Shown here one piece after another: positions 1 to 8,325 of a DNA stretch of 52,652 bases. Each line of letters starts with the position of its first letter. Position 1 is the first letter of the stretch. The translations under genes were made by a program, and so were the position numbers. The notes beneath the pieces are model-generated. The model saw nothing but the letters and a program-made list of their open reading frames with translations. It was not told the DNA's origin and searched no databases. This DNA comes from Streptomyces sp. (lineage in GTDB: Bacteria; Actinomycetota; Actinomycetes; Streptomycetales; Streptomycetaceae): contig NZ_JAPSKN010000005.1 in the NCBI RefSeq assembly GCF_031181705.1, positions 32,116-84,767 on the forward strand, written 5' to 3'.

Positions 1-1301
1 AGACGGCGCCGCTGCCCGGGTTGCCCCGCCAGGGCGCCGGCGGCCCGGACGGGCGGGCGGCGGCCGCGTTCCCGGAGGAGCCGGAGTCCGTTCCGGCAGG
101 ACGCGCCGCGTCCCGAGCCGCGTCCCGCGCCGAATCGCGCGCCGCGGCGCGCGCCGGCTCGCACCGCAGGTCCGCGCGCCGGCGGAAGGCGCGGTACGCC
201 GAGCGCCCCGACAGCCCCCTGCGGCGGCTCCTCCCGCAAGCCCTGGTCGTCGCCTTCCTCGCGGGCGGCACCACGGCGTTCGTCGCCAAGGACAAGGCCG
301 TCGAGCTGAACGTCGACGGCAAGGCGCGCACCCTGCACACGTTCGCCGACGACGTCACCGAGCTGCTCGCCGAGGAGGGCGTCGAGATCGGCGCCCACGA
401 CGTGGTGGCGCCCGGCCCCGGCACGGAACTCACCAGCGGCGACGAGATCGCCGTGCACTACGCCCGCCCGGTACGGCTCACCCTCGACGGGCACCGGCGC
501 CAGGTGTGGACCACCGCCCGCACGGTGGACGGGGCACTCCGGCAGCTGGGGGTGCGCCAGCAGGGCGCGTACGTGTCCACCTCACGCTCCCGGCGCATCG
601 GCCGCGAAGGACTCGCGCTGGACGTGCGCACCGAACGCACGGTCACGATCATGGCGGACGGCCGGGCCCGCACCGTGCGCACCAACGCCGCGACCGTGCG
701 GGAAGCCGTCGAGGAGGCCGGCATCACCCTGCGCGGCCAGGACGCCACGTCCGTCCCGCAGGGCAGCTTCCCGCGCGACGGGCAGACCGTCACCGTGCTG
801 CGCATCACCGCCGGCAGGGAGGTCCGCGAGGAGCCGATCCCCTTCCAGGTGCGGCGGACGGAGGACCCGGAACTGTTCCGGGGCACCGAGGTCGTGGACC
901 GCGCGGGCGAGCCGGGCCTGCGCCGGATCACCTACTCCCTGCGCACGGTCAACGGCGTCAGACAGAAGCCGCGCCGGATCGGGGCCGAGGTGGTGCGCGA
1001 GCCCCGTTCGCAGCTGGTCAGGGTCGGCACCAAGCCGCGCCCCGCCTCCGTGCGGGGCGCCGACCACCTCGACTGGCAGGGCCTCGCGGCCTGCGAGTCC
1101 GGCGGCCGCCCCGACGCGGTCGACCCTTCCGGCACCTACGGCGGCCTGTACCAGTTCGACACCCGGACCTGGCAGGCGCTCGGCGGCCGGGGCCGCCCCC
1201 AGGACGCCCCGGCGGCGGAACAGACGTACCGGGCGAAGAAGTTGTACGTGCGACGCGGGGCGAGCCCCTGGCCGCACTGTGGGGGCCGGCTGCGCGGGTA
1301 G
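1..1301 (+). CDS. rpfB: RpfB-like resuscitation-promoting factor, 5'-truncated by window
   Basis: Secreted or membrane-tethered muralytic enzyme of the resuscitation-promoting factor family, which cleaves peptidoglycan during spore germination and growth. The frame (codons from base 3) is open to the window edge, so the true start lies outside; the TTG at 21 is only the first possible internal start. Counting from that TTG: a basic stretch and one hydrophobic helix (about 71-87), three DUF348 repeats (about 92-250), a G5-type domain (about 260-335), then the lysozyme-like Rpf domain from about 350. In it the motif [17 protein letters not shown] carries the catalytic Glu (about residue 359), and the [11 protein letters not shown] signature follows. 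ksgA starts 31 bp downstream in the same direction, the usual actinobacterial order rpf-ksgA-ispE. The family assignment is very secure; the symbol follows domain order (DUF348-G5-Rpf). Confidence 0.93.
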   Translation, partial: TAPLPGLPRQGAGGPDGRAAAAFPEEPESVPAGRAASRAASRAESRAAARAGSHRRSARRRKARYAERPDSPLRRLLPQALVVAFLAGGTTAFVAKDKAVELNVDGKARTLHTFADDVTELLAEEGVEIGAHDVVAPGPGTELTSGDEIAVHYARPVRLTLDGHRRQVWTTARTVDGALRQLGVRQQGAYVSTSRSRRIGREGLALDVRTERTVTIMADGRARTVRTNAATVREAVEEAGITLRGQDATSVPQGSFPRDGQTVTVLRITAGREVREEPIPFQVRRTEDPELFRGTEVVDRAGEPGLRRITYSLRTVNGVRQKPRRIGAEVVREPRSQLVRVGTKPRPASVRGADHLDWQGLAACESGGRPDAVDPSGTYGGLYQFDTRTWQALGGRGRPQDAPAAEQTYRAKKLYVRRGASPWPHCGGRLRG

Positions 1302-1332
1302 GCGGGCCCGAAACCCCCGTACCCTTGTCCCC

Positions 1333-2220
1333 GTGACCAGCCCCGCCCACGACGCCCTCCTCGGCCCCGCCGACATCCGCGAACTCGCGGCGGCCCTCGG
1401 CGTACGCCCCACCAAACAGCGCGGACAGAACTTCGTCATCGACGCGAACACCGTCCGCCGGATCGTCCGCACCGCCGACGTCCGGCCCGAGGACGTCGTC
1501 GTCGAGGTCGGCCCGGGGCTCGGATCGCTCACCCTGGCACTGCTGGAGGTCGCCGAGCGGGTCACGGCCGTGGAGATCGACGACGTCCTCGCCACCGCGC
1601 TGCCCGCCACCATCACGGCCCGCATGCCCGAGCGCGTGGACCGGTTCGCGCTGGTCCACTCCGACGCGATGCACGTCGCCGAGCTGCCGGGCCCCGCCCC
1701 GACCGCGCTGGTCGCCAACCTCCCCTACAACGTGGCCGTCCCGGTCCTGCTGCACATGCTCGACACGTTCCCGAGCATCGAGCGCACCCTGGTGATGGTC
1801 CAGGCGGAGGTCGCCGACCGCCTCGCCGCCGCCCCCGGCTCGAAGGTGTACGGCGTTCCGTCGGTCAAGGCCAACTGGTACGCCGAGGTCAAGCGCGCCG
1901 GAGCCATCGGCCGGAACGTCTTCTGGCCCGCGCCGAACGTGGACAGCGGCCTGGTCTCCCTGGTCCGCCGGACCGAGCCGATCAGGACCACCGCGTCGAA
2001 GGCCGAGGTGTTCGCCGTGGTCGACGCGGCCTTCGCCCAGCGCCGCAAGACGCTCCGGGCCGCCCTGGCCGGCTGGGCCGGTTCCGCGCCCGCCGCCGAG
2101 CAGGCCCTCGTCGCCGCCGGGGTCTCGCCGCAGGCCCGGGGCGAGTCCCTGACCGTCGAGGAGTTCGCGCGCATCGCCGAGCACAAGGCCGACCGGCACC
2201 AGGAGAAGGAGACCGCGTGA
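1333..2220 (+). CDS. rsmA: 16S rRNA (adenine1518-N6/adenine1519-N6)-dimethyltransferase
   Basis: KsgA/RsmA uses S-adenosylmethionine to dimethylate two adjacent adenines near the 3' end of 16S rRNA during late 30S assembly. The Rossmann SAM-binding motif [18 protein letters not shown] and the catalytic NLPYN motif (about residues 129-133) are both present, and the 295-residue length is normal. I chose the GTG at 1333 because the protein then begins just before the conserved [11 protein letters not shown] region. The longer frame from 1279 overlaps the end of the Rpf gene and adds an unconserved-looking leader. The last codon overlaps the GTG of ispE (GTGA), so the two are probably translationally coupled. 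Confidence 0.95.
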   Translation: MTSPAHDALLGPADIRELAAALGVRPTKQRGQNFVIDANTVRRIVRTADVRPEDVVVEVGPGLGSLTLALLEVAERVTAVEIDDVLATALPATITARMPERVDRFALVHSDAMHVAELPGPAPTALVANLPYNVAVPVLLHMLDTFPSIERTLVMVQAEVADRLAAAPGSKVYGVPSVKANWYAEVKRAGAIGRNVFWPAPNVDSGLVSLVRRTEPIRTTASKAEVFAVVDAAFAQRRKTLRAALAGWAGSAPAAEQALVAAGVSPQARGESLTVEEFARIAEHKADRHQEKETA

Positions 2221-3116
2221 GCGTCACGGTTCGCGTCCCCGCCAAGGTCAACGTCCAGCTGGCGGTGGGCCCCGCCCGCCCCGACGGCTTCCACGACCTG
2301 GCCAACGTCTTCCTCGCGGTCGGCCTCTTCGACGAGATCACCGTCACCCCCGCCGACGGACTGCGCGTCACCTGCGAGGGCCCCGACGCCGGCCAGGTCC
2401 CCCTGGACCGGACGAACCTGGCGGCGCGCGCGGCGATCGCCCTGGCCGAGCGGTACGGCCGCGGCCCGGACGTCCACGTGCACATCGCCAAGGACATCCC
2501 CGTCGCCGGTGGCATGGCGGGCGGCAGCGCGGACGGCGCCGGCGCCCTGGTCGCCTGCGACGCGCTCTGGCAGACCGGCGCCACCCGCGAGGAACTCCTG
2601 GAGATCTGCGCCGAGCTGGGCAGCGACGTGCCGTTCAGCCTGGTCGGCGGGGCCGCCCTCGGCGTCGGGCGGGGCGAGCGGCTGACGCCCCTGGAGGTCG
2701 GCGGCACCTTCCACTGGGTGTTCGCCATGGCGGGTCGTGGCCTGTCCACCCCGGCCGTGTTCCGCGAGTTCGACCGGCTCGGCGAGGGCAGGGACATCCC
2801 CGCGCCCGTCGCCTCGCGGGAACTGATCGCCGCCCTCGCCAAGGGCGACCCGGACGCACTCGCCGCCACCGTCACCAACGACCTGCAGCCCGCGGCCCTG
2901 TCCCTCTTCCCGGAACTCGCCGGCACCCTGGCCACGGGCCGCGCCGCGGGCGCCCTCGCGGCCCTCGTCTCGGGCTCCGGCCCGACCACGGCGTTCCTCG
3001 TCCGCGACCCCGAGTCGGCGGCCGCCGTGGCGCAGGCCCTGGTGGCGTCCGGGACGTGCCGCACGGTGCGCACGGCGTCGGGCCCGGCGCCCGGGGCGAC
3101 GGTGGCCGGGCGTTGA
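2217..3116 (+). CDS. ispE: 4-(cytidine 5'-diphospho)-2-C-methyl-D-erythritol kinase
   Basis: IspE phosphorylates CDP-methylerythritol at the 2-hydroxyl in the MEP pathway of isoprenoid precursor synthesis; it is cytosolic and ATP-dependent. The protein starts with the family hallmark [20 protein letters not shown]. It carries the GHMP-kinase glycine-rich ATP-binding loop [16 protein letters not shown] at about residues 96-111, and the C-terminal [12 protein letters not shown] motif. At 299 residues it has full length. Its GTG start overlaps the ksgA stop by 4 bp. Confidence 0.95.
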   Translation: MSVTVRVPAKVNVQLAVGPARPDGFHDLANVFLAVGLFDEITVTPADGLRVTCEGPDAGQVPLDRTNLAARAAIALAERYGRGPDVHVHIAKDIPVAGGMAGGSADGAGALVACDALWQTGATREELLEICAELGSDVPFSLVGGAALGVGRGERLTPLEVGGTFHWVFAMAGRGLSTPAVFREFDRLGEGRDIPAPVASRELIAALAKGDPDALAATVTNDLQPAALSLFPELAGTLATGRAAGALAALVSGSGPTTAFLVRDPESAAAVAQALVASGTCRTVRTASGPAPGATVAGR

Positions 3117-3120
3117 TCAC

Positions 3121-4428
3121 GTGCGGCGGCCCGCCACCGGCGCCTGGGCTCCCCCGGTTGTTCTCGACGACGGGGTAGGCGCAGGCGTGGCGGAACTGGT
3201 CGCGGCCGTGCGACGGGGCGACGCGGACGAGGTCCGGGCCCTGCTGGCGGCCGGAGCCGACCCCGAGACCCCCGACGACGGCCTTCCGGTCCTGTGCCGG
3301 GCGGTCGCGGCCTACGACGAACCCGTGATCGCGGCGCTGCTCCAGGGCGGCGCCGACCCCCTGCGCCGCCTGCCCGACGGCAGCACCCCGCTGCTGCGGG
3401 CGGTGGACGGCGGATCACACCTGCTGGTCCTCATGCTCGCCACCCACCGCCTGCCCCTGCCCGCCCCGGTGCGCGAGGAGATGTCGGCCCGCGCCCGGCA
3501 CTGGGTGGAGACGGGCGCCGAGGCCGGGCTGCGGCGCCTGACCGGTCTCACCGGCCCGGTCGAACGGGTCCGCGTCGTGGACGACGAGATCGGCTGGTGG
3601 TGCGAGCAGCTCACGCTCGGCGGGCTGACCGTGCGCGACGAACACCGGGCCGTCCTCACCTCCCTGGAGGCCCACTACGGCGTCCGCGCGCCCTTCGGCG
3701 AACTCGTCGCGCGGGCCCTGGCCCACCCCGACCGGGACCACGTCGTCTGGTCCCGCGTGGTGTTCACGCTCGGCCTGCGGCTCGACGAGGAGACCTGGCG
3801 GTCGAGCAGGGACCTGCTCGACCACCCCGACCGGGTGCACCGCCTGCTCGCCGCCGAGATCCTGCTGTCACTGATCCTCGGAGACGTCGTCGAGGGCGGC
3901 CAGCCGTTCTGGGAACGGGGGCGGGAGTGCGTGCCCTGGGCCGAGCAGGAGCAGGACCCGGAGGTGCTGGCGGTCCTCCTGCACGCGATGACCCACGACA
4001 GCGCCCCCGAGATCGAGGCCGTGGGCCTGTCGTACCTCGCCCACCCGGACCCGAGGGTGCGCGCCCTGGTGCCGGACGCCGTGACGCGTCAGGGGGACGG
4101 CTGCTGCCGGGTCCGCCCCGAGAGCCTCACCGCGGTGCTCACCCTGGCCGGTGACGAGGACCCCGGCGTGCGCGAGGCGGCCTGCCGCTGGCTCGGGCAC
4201 TACCGGGGGAGCGAGCCCGAGGTCGGGGACGCGCTGGTCGCGCTCACCCACGACGAGACGCGACCGGTCCGCATCTGCGCCGTTTCCGGCCTGGCCCACC
4301 GCGACGATCCGCGCTGCGTCGAGGCCGAGCACCGGATCGGCCCCGCGGACCCGGAGCTGCCGTTCGACGAGAGGCTGCTGGACGTCTGGCGGTACCAGCG
4401 CCGTCAGGAGGCCACCGCCCCCTCCTGA
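3121..4428 (+). CDS. ankyrin/HEAT-repeat protein of unknown function
   Basis: An apparently soluble repeat protein of up to 435 residues. The N-terminal third has ankyrin-like repeats (VAAVRRGDADEVRALLAAG, then PVIAALLQGGADPLRRL and GSTPLLRAVDGGSHLL). The C-terminal half looks like HEAT or PBS-type helical repeats (HPDPRVRALVPDAVTRQGDG, DEDPGVREAACRWLGHYRGS, ETRPVRICAVSGLAHRDDPR). Such proteins usually bind other proteins; no catalytic motif is visible. The start is uncertain: GTG 3121 directly follows ispE, but GTG 3187 begins at VAELVAAVRRGD, where the repeat begins, and lies 5 bp after a TAGGCG -10-like sequence, as in a leaderless mRNA. Same direction as its neighbours. Confidence 0.8.
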   Translation: MRRPATGAWAPPVVLDDGVGAGVAELVAAVRRGDADEVRALLAAGADPETPDDGLPVLCRAVAAYDEPVIAALLQGGADPLRRLPDGSTPLLRAVDGGSHLLVLMLATHRLPLPAPVREEMSARARHWVETGAEAGLRRLTGLTGPVERVRVVDDEIGWWCEQLTLGGLTVRDEHRAVLTSLEAHYGVRAPFGELVARALAHPDRDHVVWSRVVFTLGLRLDEETWRSSRDLLDHPDRVHRLLAAEILLSLILGDVVEGGQPFWERGRECVPWAEQEQDPEVLAVLLHAMTHDSAPEIEAVGLSYLAHPDPRVRALVPDAVTRQGDGCCRVRPESLTAVLTLAGDEDPGVREAACRWLGHYRGSEPEVGDALVALTHDETRPVRICAVSGLAHRDDPRCVEAEHRIGPADPELPFDERLLDVWRYQRRQEATAPS

Positions 4429-4499
4429 ACACCCCGGCCGGAGCACCCCGCGGCACGACTACCCTGGAGGGTCGATCCATCCCCCTCGTCAGGAGCGAA

Positions 4500-6305
4500 A
4501 TGGCCGTCAACCTGGTCAATGTCGAGAACGTCAGCAAGGTGTACGGCACCCGTGCCCTGCTCGACGGTGTTTCCCTCGGCGTCTCCGAAGGGGACCGCAT
4601 CGGCGTCGTCGGCCGCAACGGCGACGGCAAGACCACGCTGATCCGGATGCTCGCCCGGCTGGAGGAGGCCGACACCGGACGCGTCACGCACTCCGGCGGC
4701 CTGCGCACCGGCGTCCTCACCCAGCACGACTCCCTGGACCCCGAGGCCACCGTCCGCCACGAGGTCATCGGCGACCTGGCCGACCACGAGTGGGCCGGCG
4801 TCGCCAAGGTCAGGGACGTGCTGACCGGCCTGTTCGGCGGGCTGGACCTGCCGGGGTTCCCCAAGGGGCTCGACACGGTCATCGGGCCGCTGTCCGGCGG
4901 TGAGCGCCGCCGCATCGCGCTCGCCAAGCTGCTCATCGAGGAGCAGGACCTGCTCGTCCTGGACGAGCCCACCAACCACCTCGACGTCGAGGGCATCGCC
5001 TGGCTCGCCCGGCACCTGCAGAACCGCCGCTCGGCACTCGTCTGCGTCACCCACGACCGCTGGTTCCTGGACCAGGTCTGCACGCGCATGTGGGACGTCC
5101 AGCGCGGCTCGGTCTACGAGTACGAGGGCGGCTACTCCGACTACGTCTTCGCCCGGGCCGAGCGCGAGCGCATCGCCGCCACCGAGGAGACCAAGCGGCA
5201 GAACCTCGTCCGCAAGGAGCTGGCCTGGCTGCGCCGCGGCGCCCCGGCCCGTACGTCCAAGCCGCGTTTCCGGGTCGAGGCGGCCAACGAGCTCATCAAG
5301 GACGTGCCCCCGCCCCGGGACAGCAGCGAGCTGATGCGGTTCGCGTCCTCGCGGCTCGGCAAGACCGTGTTCGACCTGGAGGACGTCACCGTCCAGGCGG
5401 GCCCCAAGGTCCTGCTCAAGCACGTCACCTGGCAGCTCGGGCCCGGCGACCGGATCGGACTGGTCGGCGTCAACGGCGCGGGCAAGACGACCCTGCTGCG
5501 GGCCATGGCCCAGGCGGCCCGCACCGACGGGGAGGTCCAGCCCGTGGGCGGCCGCGTCCGCGTCGGCAAGACGGTCAAGCTGGCCTACCTCTCCCAGGAG
5601 GTCGCCGAACTCGACCCGAACACGCGGGTGCTGGAGGCCGTGCAGCAGGTGCGCGAGCGCGTCGACCTCGGCAAGGGCCGGGAGATGACCGCCGGGCAGC
5701 TGTGCGAGACCTTCGGCTTCACCAAGGAGAAGCAGTGGACGCCCGTCGGCGACCTCTCCGGCGGTGAGCGCCGCAGGCTGCAGCTGCTGCGCCTGCTCAT
5801 GGACGAGCCCAACGTCCTCTTCCTCGACGAGCCCACCAACGACCTCGACATCGAGACGCTGACCCAGCTGGAGGACGTCCTCGACGGCTGGCCCGGCTCG
5901 ATGATCGTCATCTCCCACGACCGGTTCTTCATCGAGCGCACCACCGACCGGGTGTTCGCGCTGCTCGGCGACGGCACCCTGCGGATGCTGCCGCGCGGCA
6001 TCGAGGAGTACCTGGAGCGACGGCAGCGCATGGAGGAGGCCGCGGCCGCCTCCGCCCCCGCGCCGCAGCAGTCGGCCGCCCCGGAGAGGAGCGCCGCCGA
6101 CCAGCGCGCCGCCAAGAAGGAGCTGCAGAAGATCGAGCGGCAGCTCGACAAGGTCTCCGAGCGCGAGACCAAGCTGCACGCCCGGATCGCCGAGAACGCC
6201 ACGGATTTCGCGAAGGTGGCCGAACTGGACGCCGAGCTGAGGGAACTGGCCGGTCAGCGCGAGGAGCTGGAGATGCGCTGGCTGGAACTGGCCGAGGACG
6301 CGTGA
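4500..6305 (+). CDS. ABC-F family ATPase (Uup/EttA-like translation factor)
   Basis: Cytosolic ABC-F protein with two ATPase domains in one chain and no membrane domain. This class acts at the ribosome, in translation quality control or antibiotic protection. First cassette: Walker A GRNGDGKTT (residues 38-46), signature LSGGERRRIALAKLL, Walker B LLVLDEPTNHLD. Second cassette: GVNGAGKTT near residue 322, LSGGERRRLQLLRLL, VLFLDEPTNDLD. A charged coiled coil occupies the last 80 or so residues (KKELQKIERQLDKVSERETK), as in Uup. The 601-residue length is typical. An AGGAG ribosome-binding site sits 5 bp before the ATG. Whether it is a housekeeping factor or a resistance determinant cannot be told from sequence; the core-gene setting favours the former. 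Confidence 0.93.
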   Translation: MAVNLVNVENVSKVYGTRALLDGVSLGVSEGDRIGVVGRNGDGKTTLIRMLARLEEADTGRVTHSGGLRTGVLTQHDSLDPEATVRHEVIGDLADHEWAGVAKVRDVLTGLFGGLDLPGFPKGLDTVIGPLSGGERRRIALAKLLIEEQDLLVLDEPTNHLDVEGIAWLARHLQNRRSALVCVTHDRWFLDQVCTRMWDVQRGSVYEYEGGYSDYVFARAERERIAATEETKRQNLVRKELAWLRRGAPARTSKPRFRVEAANELIKDVPPPRDSSELMRFASSRLGKTVFDLEDVTVQAGPKVLLKHVTWQLGPGDRIGLVGVNGAGKTTLLRAMAQAARTDGEVQPVGGRVRVGKTVKLAYLSQEVAELDPNTRVLEAVQQVRERVDLGKGREMTAGQLCETFGFTKEKQWTPVGDLSGGERRRLQLLRLLMDEPNVLFLDEPTNDLDIETLTQLEDVLDGWPGSMIVISHDRFFIERTTDRVFALLGDGTLRMLPRGIEEYLERRQRMEEAAAASAPAPQQSAAPERSAADQRAAKKELQKIERQLDKVSERETKLHARIAENATDFAKVAELDAELRELAGQREELEMRWLELAEDA

Positions 6306-6387
6306 AGGGTGCGTGAAGGCGCGTAACGGCGGCATCACGGGCCGGTCCTCCCTTGGGAACAGGGGGTGAGACGCCCGGTCCGCCGTG

Positions 6388-6413
6388 GGAACGGGGTGAT
6401 AGAAAGAGCCGTC
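6388..6413 (+). promoter_or_regulatory. possible ECF-sigma-type promoter (GGAAC-17-CGTC)
   Basis: The 189-bp gap between the ABC-F gene and the first propeller gene contains GGAAC at 6388-6392 followed after 17 bp by CGTC at 6410-6413. This resembles the -35/-10 pattern of many actinobacterial ECF sigma factors, although 15-16 bp is the more usual spacing. Two more GGAAC copies occur at 6356-6360 and 6416-6420. It would drive the envelope-anchored propeller genes. No experimental support; pattern match only. Confidence 0.3.
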
Positions 6414-6494
6414 TTGGAACTTTATGAAGCGACTCTGAGCCCATCGCGTATCTCAGGGCGTGGCTAAAAATGAGTGAAACGGGGGGAGCGACTG

Positions 6495-8267
6495 ATGACT
6501 CAGCCGCCCAGTCAGCCACCGCACGGTGGCTTCGGAGCACCGCAGGACCCGCCGCCGCAGGGCGGTGGTTTCGGGGCGCCGACCCCGCCGCCACCCCAGG
6601 GCCCGCCCCAGACCCCACCGCCCCCGCAGGGCCCGCCGCAGCCCGGCTACGGATACCCGCAGCAGCCCGGCCCCTACGGCCAGCCCGGACCGTACGCCTC
6701 CGGCCCCTACGGGCAGCCGCAGCCGGGCCCGTACGGCCAGCCGCAGCAGCCCGGCCCGTACGGCCAGCCCGGCTACGGCTACCCGCAGCAGCCCCAGTTC
6801 CCGGGCGCGCCGGGCACCCCGCCGCCGGGCGGCTCCCGCAACCCCTTCAAGGGCAAGCCGGCGATGATCATCGGTGCGGCCGTCGCCGCGCTGCTCGTCG
6901 TCGGCGGCACCGTCTGGGCGGTCACCGGCGGTGACAGCGGCGAGGGCGAGAAGAAGCCGGTCGCGCGGCAGAGCGACGACCCCAAGGGCGACGCCTCCGC
7001 GCCGGTCAACCCCGGTGACGGCGACGGCGACGGCGGCGAGGACCCGGAGAACCTCAACGAGGGCCGCCAGGCCGGCGAGGCCAAGGTCCTCTGGTACAAG
7101 GAGGCGCCCGACGCGCCCGGTTCCGGCGCCGACGCCCCCGGCATGTGGATCACCGACAAGACGGCGGTGAAGGCGGCGTACAAGCAGCTCCTCGCCTTCG
7201 ACGTCGGGGACGGCAAGCCCACCTGGGACACCATCACCTTCCCGCAGAAGATCTGTGCGACGACCCCGCAGAAGACGGCCGACGACAAGATCGTCGTCGC
7301 CTACATGAGCGGCAGCAGCGACCGCGCCAAGTGCAACCAGCTGCAGGAGATCGACCTCAACACCGGCGAGAAGGGCTGGACGGAGAAGGTCGCCGACGGC
7401 GCCCTGTTCGACTCCACCCTCTCCGTCGAGCTGTCCCTGACCGGCACGACGCTGATGGTGGGCCGCTCCCAGTCCGGCACCGCCTACGACGTCACCAACG
7501 GAGACAAGCTCTTCGACAAGAAGCGCTACGGCGACTCCTGCTTCCCGTCCGCGTTCGCCGGCGGCGAGAAGCTGATCGCCGTCTCCTCCTGCGGCGCGGG
7601 CACCGACAAGGAACACGACGAGGTGCAGGAGCTCGACCCGAAGACCGGCAAGGCCAGGTGGACCCAGCCGTTCGACAAGGGCTGGCGGGTCGCGCGCACC
7701 TACTCGGTCAGCCCGCTGGTCGTCTACAGCACCAACGAGGACAAGAAGGCCTGGAACATCTCCACCTTCACCTCCGGCGGCAAGTTCCGCTCCCAGGTCG
7801 GCTTCGACGAGGACTTCGCCCCCGAGTGCGGCTGGGCCATCCTGGAGCGCGACCTCCAGGGCTGCCAGGGCGTCGCCGTCGACGGCGACACGCTCTACCT
7901 GCCGACCGAGGCGACCACCGGCGCCAACGAGATCGTCGCGGTCAACCTGGCCGACGGCAAGGAGAAGTGGCGGGTGAAGTCCCCTGCCGACGAGTCGATG
8001 CTGCCCATGAAGGTCGAGGGCGGCAAGCTCATCGCCTATGTGCAGCCGTCGTACGACGCGGGCGGCCAGATCATCGCCATCCCGACCGGCGGCGGCAGCC
8101 ACAAGCCGGCCAGGCTGCTGCAGAACCCGCAGGGCGCGGCGGACATCGAGGACGGGTTCTTCTCCAAGGACATCGACTGGGTCGACGGACGCTTCTACAT
8201 CTCCACGACCCGGTTGAGCGGGAACGACGACACGAAGGAGAAGTTGATGCTCGCCTACGGCAAGTGA
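6495..8267 (+). CDS. membrane-anchored PQQ-like beta-propeller protein, paralog 1
   Basis: Predicted single-pass membrane protein, 590 residues. The N-terminal 120 residues are cytosolic-type low-complexity sequence rich in Pro, Gln, Gly and Tyr (repeats such as PGPYGQPQQPGPYGQ). One transmembrane helix follows at about 124-144 (AMIIGAAVAALLVVGGTVWA), then a Ser/Asp-rich linker and a large extracellular domain. That domain contains recurring W/G blades (DVGDGKPTWDTITF, DLNTGEKGWTEKV, DPKTGKARWTQPF, NLADGKEKWRVKS) typical of PQQ/BamB-like propellers, with several cysteines that could form disulfides. The substrate is unknown; by architecture it could sense or scaffold at the cell surface. The ATG at 6495 follows GGGGGAG; the longer frame from 6474 is not needed. 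A close paralog follows directly. Confidence 0.85.
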   Translation: MTQPPSQPPHGGFGAPQDPPPQGGGFGAPTPPPPQGPPQTPPPPQGPPQPGYGYPQQPGPYGQPGPYASGPYGQPQPGPYGQPQQPGPYGQPGYGYPQQPQFPGAPGTPPPGGSRNPFKGKPAMIIGAAVAALLVVGGTVWAVTGGDSGEGEKKPVARQSDDPKGDASAPVNPGDGDGDGGEDPENLNEGRQAGEAKVLWYKEAPDAPGSGADAPGMWITDKTAVKAAYKQLLAFDVGDGKPTWDTITFPQKICATTPQKTADDKIVVAYMSGSSDRAKCNQLQEIDLNTGEKGWTEKVADGALFDSTLSVELSLTGTTLMVGRSQSGTAYDVTNGDKLFDKKRYGDSCFPSAFAGGEKLIAVSSCGAGTDKEHDEVQELDPKTGKARWTQPFDKGWRVARTYSVSPLVVYSTNEDKKAWNISTFTSGGKFRSQVGFDEDFAPECGWAILERDLQGCQGVAVDGDTLYLPTEATTGANEIVAVNLADGKEKWRVKSPADESMLPMKVEGGKLIAYVQPSYDAGGQIIAIPTGGGSHKPARLLQNPQGAADIEDGFFSKDIDWVDGRFYISTTRLSGNDDTKEKLMLAYGK

Positions 8268-8325
8268 TCCTTCCCCTCCCCGCACGCCCTTCGCCGCCCG
8301 TCCCCTTCCCCGAGGTGCTCACGTC

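Noticed and set aside
1982..3418. Long minus-strand frame across ksgA-ispE
   Set aside because: Arg/Pro/Ala-rich shadow frame of high-GC coding sequence; the plus-strand proteins have clear family motifs.
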